A DNA stretch of 64,000 nucleotides from the NCBI RefSeq assembly GCF_003724155.1, contig NZ_RJJQ01000001.1:1-64000 (forward strand). Direction: 5' to 3'. Below, one piece after another: positions 14,908 through 26,652 of this stretch. The position numbers were made by a program, and so were the translations under genes. Numbering within the stretch: position 1 is the first letter of the stretch; each line of letters begins with the position of its first letter. This DNA is from Flexivirga caeni (GTDB taxonomy: Bacteria; Actinomycetota; Actinomycetes; Actinomycetales; Dermatophilaceae). Below the pieces are notes generated by a model. The model did no database searches. It was not told the DNA's origin and saw only the letters and a program-made list of their open reading frames with translations.

Positions 14908-17552
14908 GCTGTCCTCCCCTCACCTTTGTCAGCGGCACGGGCCAGCCGGAGGCCGAACACCGTTGCCACTACGAGCAACAACACGATCAAGACCGCTGCT
15001 GCCACGACCCCGACCGGCCACATGAAGCCGGTGCGTGTGAGCGGCTCGGCCGGTGGCGTCGACCACCACAGCATCGTCGGCCCGGTGAGCAGCGCCGCGA
15101 GCGGTGCGGTGGCGGTTCCGATCACGGTGCCGAGCAACGTCAGCAACGCGAACTCGCCGACGGTTGCGGCACGCGCGACCCGTCGGGGGACACCGCCGGT
15201 GCGCAGGGCGCGGAGGTCGGACTGACGATCTCGCCGCGAGGCGACGGCGACCAGCACCACCGAGGTCAGCGCCGCGAACACCGAAAGGATCGACACCACG
15301 ATGCTCAGGTTCATCGCCCATGCGGTGGCCGTGGCGTCATACGATGCGCGCGTCTTCGTCTCCGTCTGGACAGTCGCACTCGCGAACCCGGCCTTGCGCG
15401 TAGCATCCTCCAGCTGCGCAATCCGGTGTGGGTTTTGCGTCGCCGAAAACACTTGATAGGTCACGTTGTCCCGGCGATTGCCCGATGCCAGCATCGTCGC
15501 CAGGTTGACCACGAGGGTCCTAGCCCCCGCACCCGGAATGTATGGCGCCGTCCCCACGACGCGGTACGGCCCGTCCACGTCCATCATCGTCGGCGCCTGG
15601 ATGACCGAGCCGGTGTTCGCGGGCAGCGTCCAGGTCGCAGCCAGCGCCGTCGGTTCGTCGGTCGAGCCCCCGCCCCGCAGAGCCGACCAGGGAATCGGCT
15701 GCGCCAGTCCGGTGCGCAGGCCCATGCGCTGCAGGTCGCTCGGCACGACTCCGAGGATGGCGTTGCTCTCCGACGTCGCCGACGCGATGCCGACGGCTGG
15801 TGAGAAGTCGCGGTGGTGTGGATCCACTGAGTTGACAGCCTGTTCCAGCGCCTGACCACTCACCGTGTCGAAGCCGGTCCCCAGGTTGATGACGGCCGGG
15901 GCACCCAGGTCCGCAGCGGTTCGGGCGGCGCGGTTCTCGCCACCGCGCGCGAACTGGCTGATGCTCAGGGTGAAGAGCGCCGACGTGATGACCAGCGTGG
16001 CGACCGCGGTGACGACTCCGGCGCGCCTGCCCAGTTGCGCCACGGCGAGCGCACCCGCTGCCCGGCGACGCGCCAGCAGCCGGCGCACCAGCCAGGCGGC
16101 GACCGGGGTGAGCAGTGCTCCCACCACCAGCGCCACGAGGCCGGCGAGCAGCACCGGCGTCACCTGCACGGGTGCGCCGGTGAGGTTCTTGGTCGCGGTC
16201 AGGATGACGCCGATCAGGCACAGCGTCCCCAGGACGGCCAGCGGCATCGAGAGCCGTGCGCCGCGCGTGCGGGGAGGCCGCACGCGCAGCAACGCGCTGA
16301 TCGACTGGCGTGCCATGGCGGTCCAGCACACGAGCCAGACGACCAGCACCAGCGTCGCCATCGCGAGCGCCGCACAGCAGGCCGTCCAATTCCACGCCGC
16401 GTCAACGTCTCCCGGCAGCCAGAGCCGCCGGACGAGTTCGTCGACGACATACGCGAGCCCGAGGCCGCACACCACTCCGACGACGTATGACGGGAGGAAC
16501 TCCTCTGCCCCGAAGCGCACCACGCCGCGTGTCCCGTTGCCGCGCATCTTCAGCACGGCGGCCTCGCCGCGGCGCGCCGTGCCGAAGTAGCTGGTCACTT
16601 GCACCAGCAGGATCAGCAGGACGACGCCCAGTTGCACCAGCAGGAACGGCAGTATCTGACCCGCCTGCCGCACGTCGGTGTGCGTCAGCTCCTGGATCCT
16701 GGAGAGCGATTCGAAGACCGTGACCTGCTGCCCGAGCTTGGCGGTGGTCGCATTGACCCCCGCAACCGCGGCAGGCAGTGTCTGCGGATTCAGCCGGGTC
16801 GGCAGCACCGGATAGGAAACCGTCGAGGTGATGCCCAGCCAGCTGACCCCGGGCGGAGCATCCTTGGTCTGCGACTGCGGCGCGGTCGGGACTTTCCCGG
16901 CGAAGGTCGACGCGGGGGTCAACCAGTATTCGGTGGGGGAGGTCGAGGTGGCCGTCGGTGGGGCATAGTCCCCGACGCCGGTGCCGCCCCAGAACGGGTT
17001 GTCGTCCGAGACCGTGAAGATGCCGACCAGCCGCATCGTCTTGCGCGGGTTCAGCCTCGGGTCCCCTGCCCAGAGAGTCGAGCCAGTCACCGGCAGTTGC
17101 GCTCCCAGGTGCAGGATCTTGGACCCGTTCCCCCGGACCGCCGCCTGGGCGACCATCACCTCGTTCCGGGCGGTCGGGCAGCGGCCGCTGACCAGATGGA
17201 CGTGAGCACAGGCGTCCTGGGTCGACTGGATGCGCACCGGCTGAACCGTCTTCAGCGAGCTGACGACCACCGTCCTGGACTCGATCGGCGCAGCCGTGAC
17301 CGCCCGCACCCGGGGATCGACTGCCTTCTCCAGTTGTGCGATCGACAGTGGAGAGGTGCCACCGGATTCGAACTGCACCTGGCTGCCGGAGACGCCCTGT
17401 TGCTCGGCGTGGAAGGTGATCAACGCGTTGCGGAACGATCGGGTGAGCAGCGGATCGACGGACGCGGTGCCGACCAGCAGGCAGACCGTCACCGCGAAGA
17501 GCACTGCGTGCCCGAAGCGGTGCCGCCGGGCAATTGTCGCCAGCCGCGTCAT
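14904..17552 (-). CDS. FtsX/MacB-like ABC permease
   Basis: The protein has 882 residues from ATG 17552. One helix near the N-terminus (HAVLFAVTVCLLVGTASV) precedes a large extracellular domain of about 270 residues. Helices then cluster at about 310-440 and 470-540, and a second extracellular region follows. The FtsX domain at the C-terminus contains LSIVVSILSVFAALTSVVLVAVASRR and LLTLLGTVIGTATAPLAALL. Two FtsX-type blocks in one chain suggest a single permease serving the two ATPases. Possible substrates are lipids, lipoproteins or peptides; nothing here decides. It is divergent from furA. Confidence 0.8.
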   Translation of the reverse strand: MTRLATIARRHRFGHAVLFAVTVCLLVGTASVDPLLTRSFRNALITFHAEQQGVSGSQVQFESGGTSPLSIAQLEKAVDPRVRAVTAAPIESRTVVVSSLKTVQPVRIQSTQDACAHVHLVSGRCPTARNEVMVAQAAVRGNGSKILHLGAQLPVTGSTLWAGDPRLNPRKTMRLVGIFTVSDDNPFWGGTGVGDYAPPTATSTSPTEYWLTPASTFAGKVPTAPQSQTKDAPPGVSWLGITSTVSYPVLPTRLNPQTLPAAVAGVNATTAKLGQQVTVFESLSRIQELTHTDVRQAGQILPFLLVQLGVVLLILLVQVTSYFGTARRGEAAVLKMRGNGTRGVVRFGAEEFLPSYVVGVVCGLGLAYVVDELVRRLWLPGDVDAAWNWTACCAALAMATLVLVVWLVCWTAMARQSISALLRVRPPRTRGARLSMPLAVLGTLCLIGVILTATKNLTGAPVQVTPVLLAGLVALVVGALLTPVAAWLVRRLLARRRAAGALAVAQLGRRAGVVTAVATLVITSALFTLSISQFARGGENRAARTAADLGAPAVINLGTGFDTVSGQALEQAVNSVDPHHRDFSPAVGIASATSESNAILGVVPSDLQRMGLRTGLAQPIPWSALRGGGSTDEPTALAATWTLPANTGSVIQAPTMMDVDGPYRVVGTAPYIPGAGARTLVVNLATMLASGNRRDNVTYQVFSATQNPHRIAQLEDATRKAGFASATVQTETKTRASYDATATAWAMNLSIVVSILSVFAALTSVVLVAVASRRDRQSDLRALRTGGVPRRVARAATVGEFALLTLLGTVIGTATAPLAALLTGPTMLWWSTPPAEPLTRTGFMWPVGVVAAAVLIVLLLVVATVFGLRLARAADKGEGRTA

Positions 17553-17746
17553 CGCACAGCACCCACCACGAAGATCTCCTTGTCGTCCCCACCCAGCCGA
17601 GGTCCGTCGTCGGACTTCCTCGGCCAACCGACGTTAACAACGCATCCATCCATCTGCATTGGGAACCGAAGAATCGTTGGCGGAATCGTGACCTTCGGCC
17701 GGCCGCCCCGGCGGCGACCAGTCGCCGTACGTTCAGGAAATCCTAA

Positions 17747-17758
17747 ACTTGACCAAGT
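17747..17758 (+). promoter_or_regulatory. Palindrome before furA, candidate FurA/CatR operator
   Basis: ACTTG-AC-CAAGT is a perfect 5-2-5 inverted repeat. It ends 7 bases before the furA start codon, in a locally A+T-rich stretch. FurA-type regulators beside katG usually repress their own operon in actinobacteria, which fits a site this close to the start. Confidence 0.45.
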
Positions 17759-17765
17759 CCAGAAA

Positions 17766-18247
17766 ATGCACGAAGCTGTCGGGGTGCCGGACTTCGAGAC
17801 ATCGCTGCGCGACGCCGGGCTGCGCGTGACCCGCCCGCGGGTGGCAGTGCTCGAAGCAGTACACGACCACCCGCACGCCGACTCGGCAACCCTCGCCGAG
17901 ACCGTGCAGGATGCCGAGCCGGGCGTGTCCCGGCAGGCGATCTTCGACTGCCTCAACACCTTCACCGAGACCGGATTGGTGCGCCGCGTCCGGCCGTCCG
18001 GATCGCCGGCGCTCTATGAGATCCGGCGCGGCGACAATCACCACCACCTGGTATGTCGCTCCTGCGGCATTGTCGTCGACGTCGCGTGCGCAGTCGGCGC
18101 CGCGCCGTGCCTGGACGCCTCCGACGACCATGGCTTCGTCATCGACGAGGCCGAGGTCATCTACTGGGGCATCTGTCCCGAATGCATTGACCATCAAGAA
18201 AATTCATCCCGGCAGGCACCTTCTGGCGGGCGCGACGAAAGGATGCC

Positions 18248-18251
<4 letters not shown>
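17766..18251 (+). CDS. furA: Fur-family peroxide regulator (FurA/CatR type)
   Basis: The protein has 161 residues. The winged helix is at about 12-85, with [19 protein letters not shown] and [12 protein letters not shown]. Metal-site residues are in DNHHHLVC and CRSCGIVVD, and a final CPECID sits near the C-terminus. The katG ATG overlaps its stop (ATGA), so it is cotranscribed with and coupled to katG. That is the standard actinobacterial furA-katG arrangement, where the regulator releases on oxidation. No clear ribosome site precedes the ATG 17766, so a leaderless or weak start is possible. The stop lies beyond a polar tail [15 protein letters not shown]. Confidence 0.85.
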
Positions 18252-20434
<2,183 letters not shown>

Positions 20435-20455
20435 CCCGGCGGTCCGCTCACCCCT

Positions 20456-20542
20456 GATCGAGAGGACCCCAACCGCAACGAGCGGACCCCTAAACCACGC
20501 TGGTTTACGGGTCCGCTCGTTGCATATTGGGTCCTCTCGATC
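20456..20542. repeat. Nested hairpin repeat, copy 1 (bidirectional terminator candidate)
   Basis: This is an almost perfect 87-base palindrome with a 3-base loop. The outer arm is GATCGAGAGGACCC and the inner arm GCAACGAGCGGACCC; both recur inverted on the right side. The outer and inner arms resemble each other (CGAG-GGACCC), so the element is one unit written twice and then inverted twice. It lies between the convergent katG and membrane protein genes. Confidence 0.8.
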
Positions 20543-20582
20543 GCGGAGAGCGCGTGCGCGGAGCCCGAGCGAACAAGCTCAG

Positions 20583-21005
20583 CTACTCGGCGCGGCGCGC
20601 CGCGTCATACTCGTGCTGCTTCTCGGCCGCGCGGAAGAACAGCACACCGCCGCCGATGCCGACGAAGAACGTCGCGAGGGTCTGGCCGACCCACTGCGCG
20701 TCGCCCTGGAACAGCTCGCACAGGATCACCAGCACCAGGACCACACCCGGGACGACCCACGACTGGACCTGCCAGCTGCGCGGCTTGATGACCAGCGACG
20801 CCAGCACGCCGATGACGAACCCGATGATCGGGCCGGTCAACCAGGTGGGGCCGGGCAACGACGAGGTCGAGGGCTGGAAGATGAAGTCGAGGAAGAGCAG
20901 CAGCAGGAACGCGACGACGGTGATCACCGCCCAGAGCAGTCCTTCCTGCTTGGCGTTCAGATCCGAGCCCGGGGCTGCCTTGACCGGTGAATCGAACTTT
21001 CCCAT
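20583..21005 (-). CDS. Small four-helix membrane protein of unknown function
   Basis: The protein has 140 residues. Helices are at about 25-42 (LLWAVITVVAFLLLLFLD), 57-74 (TGPIIGFVIGVLASLVI), 82-98 and 108-124. The N-terminus is soluble and polar, and the tail has AEKQHEYDAARRAE. I recognise no family. It is transcribed convergently with katG and divergently from the CapA-like gene, with a 93-base shared upstream region. Confidence 0.65.
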   Translation of the reverse strand: MGKFDSPVKAAPGSDLNAKQEGLLWAVITVVAFLLLLFLDFIFQPSTSSLPGPTWLTGPIIGFVIGVLASLVIKPRSWQVQSWVVPGVVLVLVILCELFQGDAQWVGQTLATFFVGIGGGVLFFRAAEKQHEYDAARRAE

Positions 21006-21098
21006 GGGTGCGCACTCCTGACGTCGGGGATTACTCGCGAGTCACTTACCGGGAAGTTACCGCAGATCCGGGCGCGATGTCAGTTACGCTCTCGGCGC

Positions 21099-22325
21099 AT
21101 GAGGCCCGCTCACCGCATTCGCTTCGCAGCCGTGGGAGCGACCGCGCTGCTGCTGGCCGCGTGTTCGGCCGGCACGAGCGACTCGCGTGCGGGCACGCTC
21201 TCCTCCCCCGCTTCGAGTCGTATGGCGGGGCCGTCAAGCGCCTCGGCGAGCACGACCCCGGCATACGGCACGCGCACGACCGGACCGCATCCGAAGGCCG
21301 CCCGCTCGGTCACGATCGCCGTCTCAGGAGACGAGATCCCGCATCCGGCGGTGTTGGCCGCGGCACGCCGCGGCATCGGCTGGGATTTCGGGCCGATGTT
21401 CGCGCAAATCGCACCGGTGCTGCGGTCTGCCGATGTCGCGATCTGCCAGCTCGAGACGCCGCTGGGCGCGTCCGGCGTCAACCTGAGCCACGGCTTCACC
21501 ATGGGTGCTCCGGCAGCGTTCGCCGTCGGGCTGCGGCGGGCCGGCTTCGACGGCTGCAGCACCGCGAACAACCACTCCTTCGACCAGGGCGTGGCCGGGT
21601 TGCGCGAGACGCGCCGCATCATGGGCGCCACCGGCCTGCAGGCCGCGGGGCCCGCCGCGGACGCCAGCCATCCCGCGCAGCCGGCGATCTACCACGCGAA
21701 GGGGTTCACGATCGCGCAGCTTGCCTACTCCTACACCCTCGACAACACGGTCGGCGACAGCTCGCACGTGCCGGCCGCGGCACCGTGGACCGCCGCCAAC
21801 CTGTATGACGTCGTCGGTGTCGCGGGCATCGAGAAGGACGCGCAGGCGGCGCGCGCCCAGGGTGCGGATCTGGTGCTGGTCTCGATGCACTGGGGCGAGG
21901 AGCAGGACCCTCACCCGACGACCGAACAGCGACGAATTGCAAGGGAATTGCTCACCTCCGGCACGGTCGACTACATCATCGGCAACCACCCGCACGTCGT
22001 GCAGCCATGCGAGCGGATCGACGGCCGGATGGTCAACTACAGCTTCGGCAACGACCTGTCCGACCAGTTCGCGGGCATCGTGGCCTATGGCGGCGCGGTG
22101 TCGACCGAGGCGGCCCAGGACGGGCTGATCGCACTGGTGACCTTCACCAGGGACACCGACGGGAAGATCACCTCGACCGAGCGGCTCCAGCCGACGCGGG
22201 TGGACCGGGCGAACAGCCACGTCATCCGGCTGGTCAGCAAGGCGTCCGATCCGGCGTCCTGGCAGCGCACCACGTCCGTGGCCACCGCCGGCGGAAACTC
22301 CTGTGGCGCAACGCCGCTGCACTGA
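21099..22325 (+). CDS. CapA/PgsA-family lipoprotein (metallophosphatase-like)
   Basis: The protein has 408 residues. The signal sequence ends in lipobox LLAAC at about 20-24 and is followed by a Ser/Thr-rich linker. Motifs of the PGA_cap family are IAVSGDEIPHP, ADVAICQLETPLG, STANNHSFDQG, VLVSMHWGEEQ and IIGNHPHVVQP. The metal ligands expected of calcineurin-like enzymes (Asp, Asn-His, His, His) are present. The family takes part in poly-gamma-glutamate or capsule functions, but no capsule genes adjoin it, so its own role is open. Confidence 0.85.
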   Translation: MRPAHRIRFAAVGATALLLAACSAGTSDSRAGTLSSPASSRMAGPSSASASTTPAYGTRTTGPHPKAARSVTIAVSGDEIPHPAVLAAARRGIGWDFGPMFAQIAPVLRSADVAICQLETPLGASGVNLSHGFTMGAPAAFAVGLRRAGFDGCSTANNHSFDQGVAGLRETRRIMGATGLQAAGPAADASHPAQPAIYHAKGFTIAQLAYSYTLDNTVGDSSHVPAAAPWTAANLYDVVGVAGIEKDAQAARAQGADLVLVSMHWGEEQDPHPTTEQRRIARELLTSGTVDYIIGNHPHVVQPCERIDGRMVNYSFGNDLSDQFAGIVAYGGAVSTEAAQDGLIALVTFTRDTDGKITSTERLQPTRVDRANSHVIRLVSKASDPASWQRTTSVATAGGNSCGATPLH

Positions 22326-22373
22326 AGGCCGATGCCAGGTGTGGCAGCAGTTGACCCTGAGCGGCGCCACCCT

Positions 22374-22436
22374 CACCGAGAGGACCCTAGTTGCTGCGAA
22401 CGTCACCCTCTGACGATGTCTAGTGACCTCTCGTGG
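22374..22436. repeat. Nested hairpin repeat, degenerate copy
   Basis: The left arm CACCGAGAGGACCCTAG pairs imperfectly with CTAGTGACCTCTCGTGG on the right. The GAGAGGACCC core is shared with the copies at 20456 and 45675. It lies 3' of the CapA-like gene and before treY. Confidence 0.5.
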
Positions 22437-22519
22437 CCGACGCGCGACGGTCCGCCCTTCTCCGGATCGAGCGGTCCTCGGGTCGCACCCGCGGCATACC
22501 AGGCAGGCATGATGGGGAC

Positions 22520-24925
22520 ATGTCCCGCGACGTGAGCGCCACCTACCGACTGCAGCTGCATGCCGGATTCACCTTCGCCGACGCCGCAGCACAACTGGAT
22601 TACCTTGCGGCGCTGGGTGTTTCGCACCTCTATCTGTCACCGATCCTGCAGGCCGCGCCGGGGTCGATGCATGGATATGACGTCGTCGACCACTCGCGCA
22701 TCAGCGAGGAACTCGGCGGGCGTGGCGCGTTCGAGCAGTTGGCGACCGCCGCACACAGCCGTGGGCTCGGGCTGGTCGTGGACGTCGTGCCCAACCACAT
22801 GGCGATCTGCGCCCCCGAGTCGCTGAACCCCCAGCTGTGGACGCTGCTGCGGGACGGCCGCGACGCCGAGACCGCCCACTGGTTCGACATCGACTGGAAG
22901 GCCGGCGGCGGGCGAATCGGGTTGCCGTTCCTGGGCAAACCGCTCGCCGAGGTGCTCGCGGCCGGGGAGATCACGCTTGACCGGTCGGGAGACGAGCCAG
23001 TGTTGCGCTACTTCGACCACGTGTGGCCGCTGTCGGTCGGCACCGACACCACGGACGACGTCGCCGAGCTGCTGGAGCGCCAGCACTACCGGCTCGCCGA
23101 CTGGCGGGCCCAGGACGCCGTGCTCAACTACCGCCGGTTCTTCGACGTGGACACATTGATCGCCATCCGGGTCGAGGAGCAGGACGTCTTCGACGCAACC
23201 CATGCCCTGCTGCTGGAACTCGACGACGCCGGCTTCATCGATGGCTTCCGGATCGACCATCCGGACGGTCTCGCCGACCCCACTGGATATCTGGAACGCC
23301 TGTCGGACAAGCGATCTCGCGGCACCAAGGTGTGGATCGAGAAGATCCTGGAGCCCGGGGAGAGCCTGCCGCGCGGCTGGCGATGCAGCGGCACCACCGG
23401 GTATGACGCCCTGCGCGTCGTCCAGTCCGCCCTTGTCGACCCAGAGGCAGCAGCCACGCTGCGCGCAACCTGGACCGCGAGCGGCGGCGATCCCGACTTC
23501 CCGCACGCCGTCGACGTCGCCAAGCGCCAGGTCGTCAGCCACTCGCTGCAGCCCGAGGTGCTGCGCCTCACCCGGCGCGCGCACGAGGCGCTGCCCGATC
23601 TTGACCCCGGCCGGCTGCGTGAGGCGATTGTCGAGCTCCTCGTCGCAGGTTCCGTCTACCGGGTCTATGTGCGCCCGAGACACCGCACGTCCAGCATCGC
23701 CCACGAGCTGGTCGAGGACGCGCACGCTGTCGCCGTGCACGCGCGGCCCGACCTGGCTCCCGAGCTCGAAGCTCTCGCGCCCCTGGCCCTGCTCGCCGAG
23801 GAAAGTCCGGCCGCGCTCGACTTCGGCGTCCGCTTCCAGCAGACGTGGGGACCGGTGATGGCCAAGGGCATCGAGGACACGACGTTCTACCGATGGGCCG
23901 AGCTGATCGCGCTCAACGAGGTCGGCAGCGACCCCAGCCAGGTCGGGGAGTCAGCGGCCGACGACCTGCACAACTGGTGCGCGCAACAGCAGGCCAACTG
24001 GCCGGGCACCATGACCACGCTGACCACGCATGACACCAAGCGCAGCGAGGACACCCGTGCACGCCTCATCGCCGTTGCCGGCGATCCGCTTTCCTGGCAG
24101 ACAATTTCGCGTGCCACCGGAGCAGCGGCGAAGGCCGCGGGAGTCGACCCTCGCACTGCGCACTTCGTCTGGCAGACCCTGCTCGGCGTCGAGCCTGCGG
24201 GCGACGACCGCGTCCGCGACTACCTGTGCAAAGCGCTGCGCGAGGCCGGACTCAAGACGCGTTGGACGGACCCCGACCCGGCATACGAGCAGCGGGTAAT
24301 CGACTTCGCCCTCGCTCTCGCGGCCGGCGGTGCAGTGCACGACGCGATGACGGCGGCGGTGAGCTCCAATGAGCGCGCCATCCGGGCGATCACTCTCGGC
24401 GCGAAGCTGGTGCAACTCACCATGCCCGGTGTCCCCGACAGCTACCAGGGCACCGAGCTGGTCACCCGCACGCTCGTCGACCCGGACAACCGCCGGCCGG
24501 TCGACTTCGACCGGCGCGTGGAGTTGCTCCGCAGCGGCACTCCTACCGACCTCGACTCCGAGAAGCTGCACGTCGTGACGACCGCGCTGCGTGCCCGCCG
24601 CGATCACCCGCGTGTCTTTGGCAGCGAATCGTCATACCGGCCAGTGCTTTCCAGCTCCGAGCACCTCCTCGGCTTCAGCAGATCAGTCGCACCCGGACGA
24701 CTCACCGGTGCGATCGTCCGCGGCGGACGCGAGACGTTCGTCACCCTTGCGACGCGGGCGCCGGCCCGGCTCGAACGAACGCACGGCTGGGGTGACGCGA
24801 CGGTCGACCTCGCTGCGGGTGACTGGCATGACCACCTCACCGGCGAGACCGTCACCAGCGACGGGCAGGTCCGGCTCGCCGAGCTGCTCAGCGCCTGGCC
24901 GGTCGCGCTCCTGGAGCGCTCATGA
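22520..24925 (+). CDS. treY: Maltooligosyl trehalose synthase TreY
   Basis: The protein has 801 residues from ATG 22520. It is a GH13 enzyme that turns the reducing end of maltooligosaccharides into a trehalose linkage. Signs are SATYRLQLHAGFTFADA at the start, HLYLSPILQAAPGSMHGYDV, VVDVVPNHMA, DGFRIDHPDGLADP (catalytic Asp), KVWIEKIL (Glu) and TLTTHDTKRSEDTRARL (transition-state Asp region). treZ begins inside its stop codon (ATGA). The debranching gene treX usually found upstream is not here. Confidence 0.95.
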   Translation: MSRDVSATYRLQLHAGFTFADAAAQLDYLAALGVSHLYLSPILQAAPGSMHGYDVVDHSRISEELGGRGAFEQLATAAHSRGLGLVVDVVPNHMAICAPESLNPQLWTLLRDGRDAETAHWFDIDWKAGGGRIGLPFLGKPLAEVLAAGEITLDRSGDEPVLRYFDHVWPLSVGTDTTDDVAELLERQHYRLADWRAQDAVLNYRRFFDVDTLIAIRVEEQDVFDATHALLLELDDAGFIDGFRIDHPDGLADPTGYLERLSDKRSRGTKVWIEKILEPGESLPRGWRCSGTTGYDALRVVQSALVDPEAAATLRATWTASGGDPDFPHAVDVAKRQVVSHSLQPEVLRLTRRAHEALPDLDPGRLREAIVELLVAGSVYRVYVRPRHRTSSIAHELVEDAHAVAVHARPDLAPELEALAPLALLAEESPAALDFGVRFQQTWGPVMAKGIEDTTFYRWAELIALNEVGSDPSQVGESAADDLHNWCAQQQANWPGTMTTLTTHDTKRSEDTRARLIAVAGDPLSWQTISRATGAAAKAAGVDPRTAHFVWQTLLGVEPAGDDRVRDYLCKALREAGLKTRWTDPDPAYEQRVIDFALALAAGGAVHDAMTAAVSSNERAIRAITLGAKLVQLTMPGVPDSYQGTELVTRTLVDPDNRRPVDFDRRVELLRSGTPTDLDSEKLHVVTTALRARRDHPRVFGSESSYRPVLSSSEHLLGFSRSVAPGRLTGAIVRGGRETFVTLATRAPARLERTHGWGDATVDLAAGDWHDHLTGETVTSDGQVRLAELLSAWPVALLERS

Positions 24926-26652
24926 CGGGCCTCTCGCAGCACACCTTCTCGGTCTGGGCGCCGAATGCGCACCAGGGTGTCGAACTCGCGCTGCGCGACG
25001 AGCGAATCCCCTTGCGGCGCAACGGTGACTGGTGGCACGTCCAGGCGGATGCCGCGCCAGGAGACCGCTACGCCTATCTGCTCGACGGAGGCGCGGAACG
25101 CCCCGACCCGCGCTCGCTCGCCCAGCCGGACGGCCCGCACAGCCGGTCCGCACTCGTCGACCTCTCCGCACACGACTGGGCCGACGGCGAGTGGGCGGGC
25201 CGTTCGCTGGCCGGCTCCGTCGTGTATGAGCTGCACGTCGGCACCTTCACCGAAGGGGGCACCTTCGACGCGGCCATCGAGAAGCTGGATCACCTTGTCC
25301 GGCTTGGTATTTCACTTGTCGAGGTGATGCCGGTCGCCAGCTTCCCGGGCAGTCGCGGGTGGGGGTATGACGGTGTCTCGCCATACGCTGTGCACGAGAC
25401 GTATGGCGGTGCAGCCGCCTGCCAGCGCTTCGTCGACGCGTGCCACACGCGCGGTCTCGGCGTGCTGCTCGACGTGGTCTACAACCACCTCGGACCGAGC
25501 GGCAACTACCTGTCGGACTTCGGGCCGTACTTCACTGACCACTACGTCACGCCGTGGGGCAGCGCGGTCAATCTCGACCGTCCGGGCAGCGACGAAGTGC
25601 GTACCTACCTGATCGACAACGCGCTGATGTGGCTGCGCGACTTCCACTTCGACGGGTTGCGGCTGGACGCCGTGCACGAGCTGCACGACGGCCGTGCGGT
25701 GCACTTTCTGGAGGAGCTGGCTGGCAGCGTCGACGAACTCTCCGGGGAGCTGGGCCGGCCGCTCTCACTGGTTGCCGAGAGCGACCGGAACGATCCGCGC
25801 ACCGTCGTGCCGCGCGACGGATCCGGCGCCGGCCTCGGCCTGTCCGGGCAGTGGTCCGACGACGTCCATCACGCGCTGCATGTGACGCTGACCGGCGAAA
25901 CCCAAGGCTATTACGCGGATTTCGCGGACCCGGGTGCACTCGCCAAGGTGCTTCGCACGCCGTTCTTCCACGACGGCACCTGGTCGAGTTTCCGCGGGCG
26001 GCACCACGGGCGACCGGTCGATCGTGAGCGCACCCCGGCATCCTCGTTCGTGGCGTCCTTGCAAACCCACGACCAGGTCGGCAATCGCGCAGCGGGAGAA
26101 CGGCTTTCGCAACTCGTGTCGCCCGCTCGTGCGGCTGCTGGTGCGGCGCTGCTGCTGACTGCACCATACACACCGATGCTCTTCATGGGCGAAGAGTGGG
26201 GCGCCTCGACGCCGTGGCAGTACTTCACCGACCACCAGGAGGGAGATCTCGCGCAGGCGGTTTCGGAGGGTCGCCGGCGTGAGTTCGCCGAGCACGGCTG
26301 GTCTGCGGATGTGCCTGATCCGCAAGCACTTTCGACCTTCACTGACTCCTCGCTGGACTGGTCGGAGGTCGACGACCCTGAGCATCGCAGGCTGCTCGAC
26401 TGGTATGCCGCGCTCCTCCGGCTGCGCCGCGAGACGCCGGTCTTCACCGAGCCGGGCACGACGCTCGTGCAGCGCGACGGCGGGATGCTCGTCGCAAGCC
26501 GCAGCGATTATGCGGTGGTGGTCAACCTGGGCACCGAGCCGGGCGACGTGCCGGGCGAGGTGCTGCTGGCCTTTGGCGAGGTGACTGGTGGCGGCACGTC
26601 CCTCGTCACCGTCGGCGCAGACTCGGTTGTCATTGTGAAATTGCAACAATGA
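24922..26652 (+). CDS. treZ: Malto-oligosyltrehalose trehalohydrolase TreZ
   Basis: The protein has 576 residues. It has an N-terminal beta domain (FSVWAPNAHQGVELAL) and a GH13 barrel with VYELHVGTFTEGGTF, LLDVVYNHLGPSGNYL, FDGLRLDAVHEL (nucleophile Asp), LVAESDRNDPR (acid Glu) and LQTHDQVGNRAAGERL. It cleaves the trehalose unit made by TreY, so the pair produces trehalose from glycogen-like glucan. It overlaps treY and the following flavodoxin-like gene by 4 bases each, making a three-gene transcription unit. Confidence 0.95.
   Translation: MTGLSQHTFSVWAPNAHQGVELALRDERIPLRRNGDWWHVQADAAPGDRYAYLLDGGAERPDPRSLAQPDGPHSRSALVDLSAHDWADGEWAGRSLAGSVVYELHVGTFTEGGTFDAAIEKLDHLVRLGISLVEVMPVASFPGSRGWGYDGVSPYAVHETYGGAAACQRFVDACHTRGLGVLLDVVYNHLGPSGNYLSDFGPYFTDHYVTPWGSAVNLDRPGSDEVRTYLIDNALMWLRDFHFDGLRLDAVHELHDGRAVHFLEELAGSVDELSGELGRPLSLVAESDRNDPRTVVPRDGSGAGLGLSGQWSDDVHHALHVTLTGETQGYYADFADPGALAKVLRTPFFHDGTWSSFRGRHHGRPVDRERTPASSFVASLQTHDQVGNRAAGERLSQLVSPARAAAGAALLLTAPYTPMLFMGEEWGASTPWQYFTDHQEGDLAQAVSEGRRREFAEHGWSADVPDPQALSTFTDSSLDWSEVDDPEHRRLLDWYAALLRLRRETPVFTEPGTTLVQRDGGMLVASRSDYAVVVNLGTEPGDVPGEVLLAFGEVTGGGTSLVTVGADSVVIVKLQQ

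Noticed and set aside
16599-17765. N-terminal extension of the Fur protein over the permease gene
   Set aside because: It is antisense to the FtsX-like permease and unrelated to Fur; the Fur fold begins soon after 17766.
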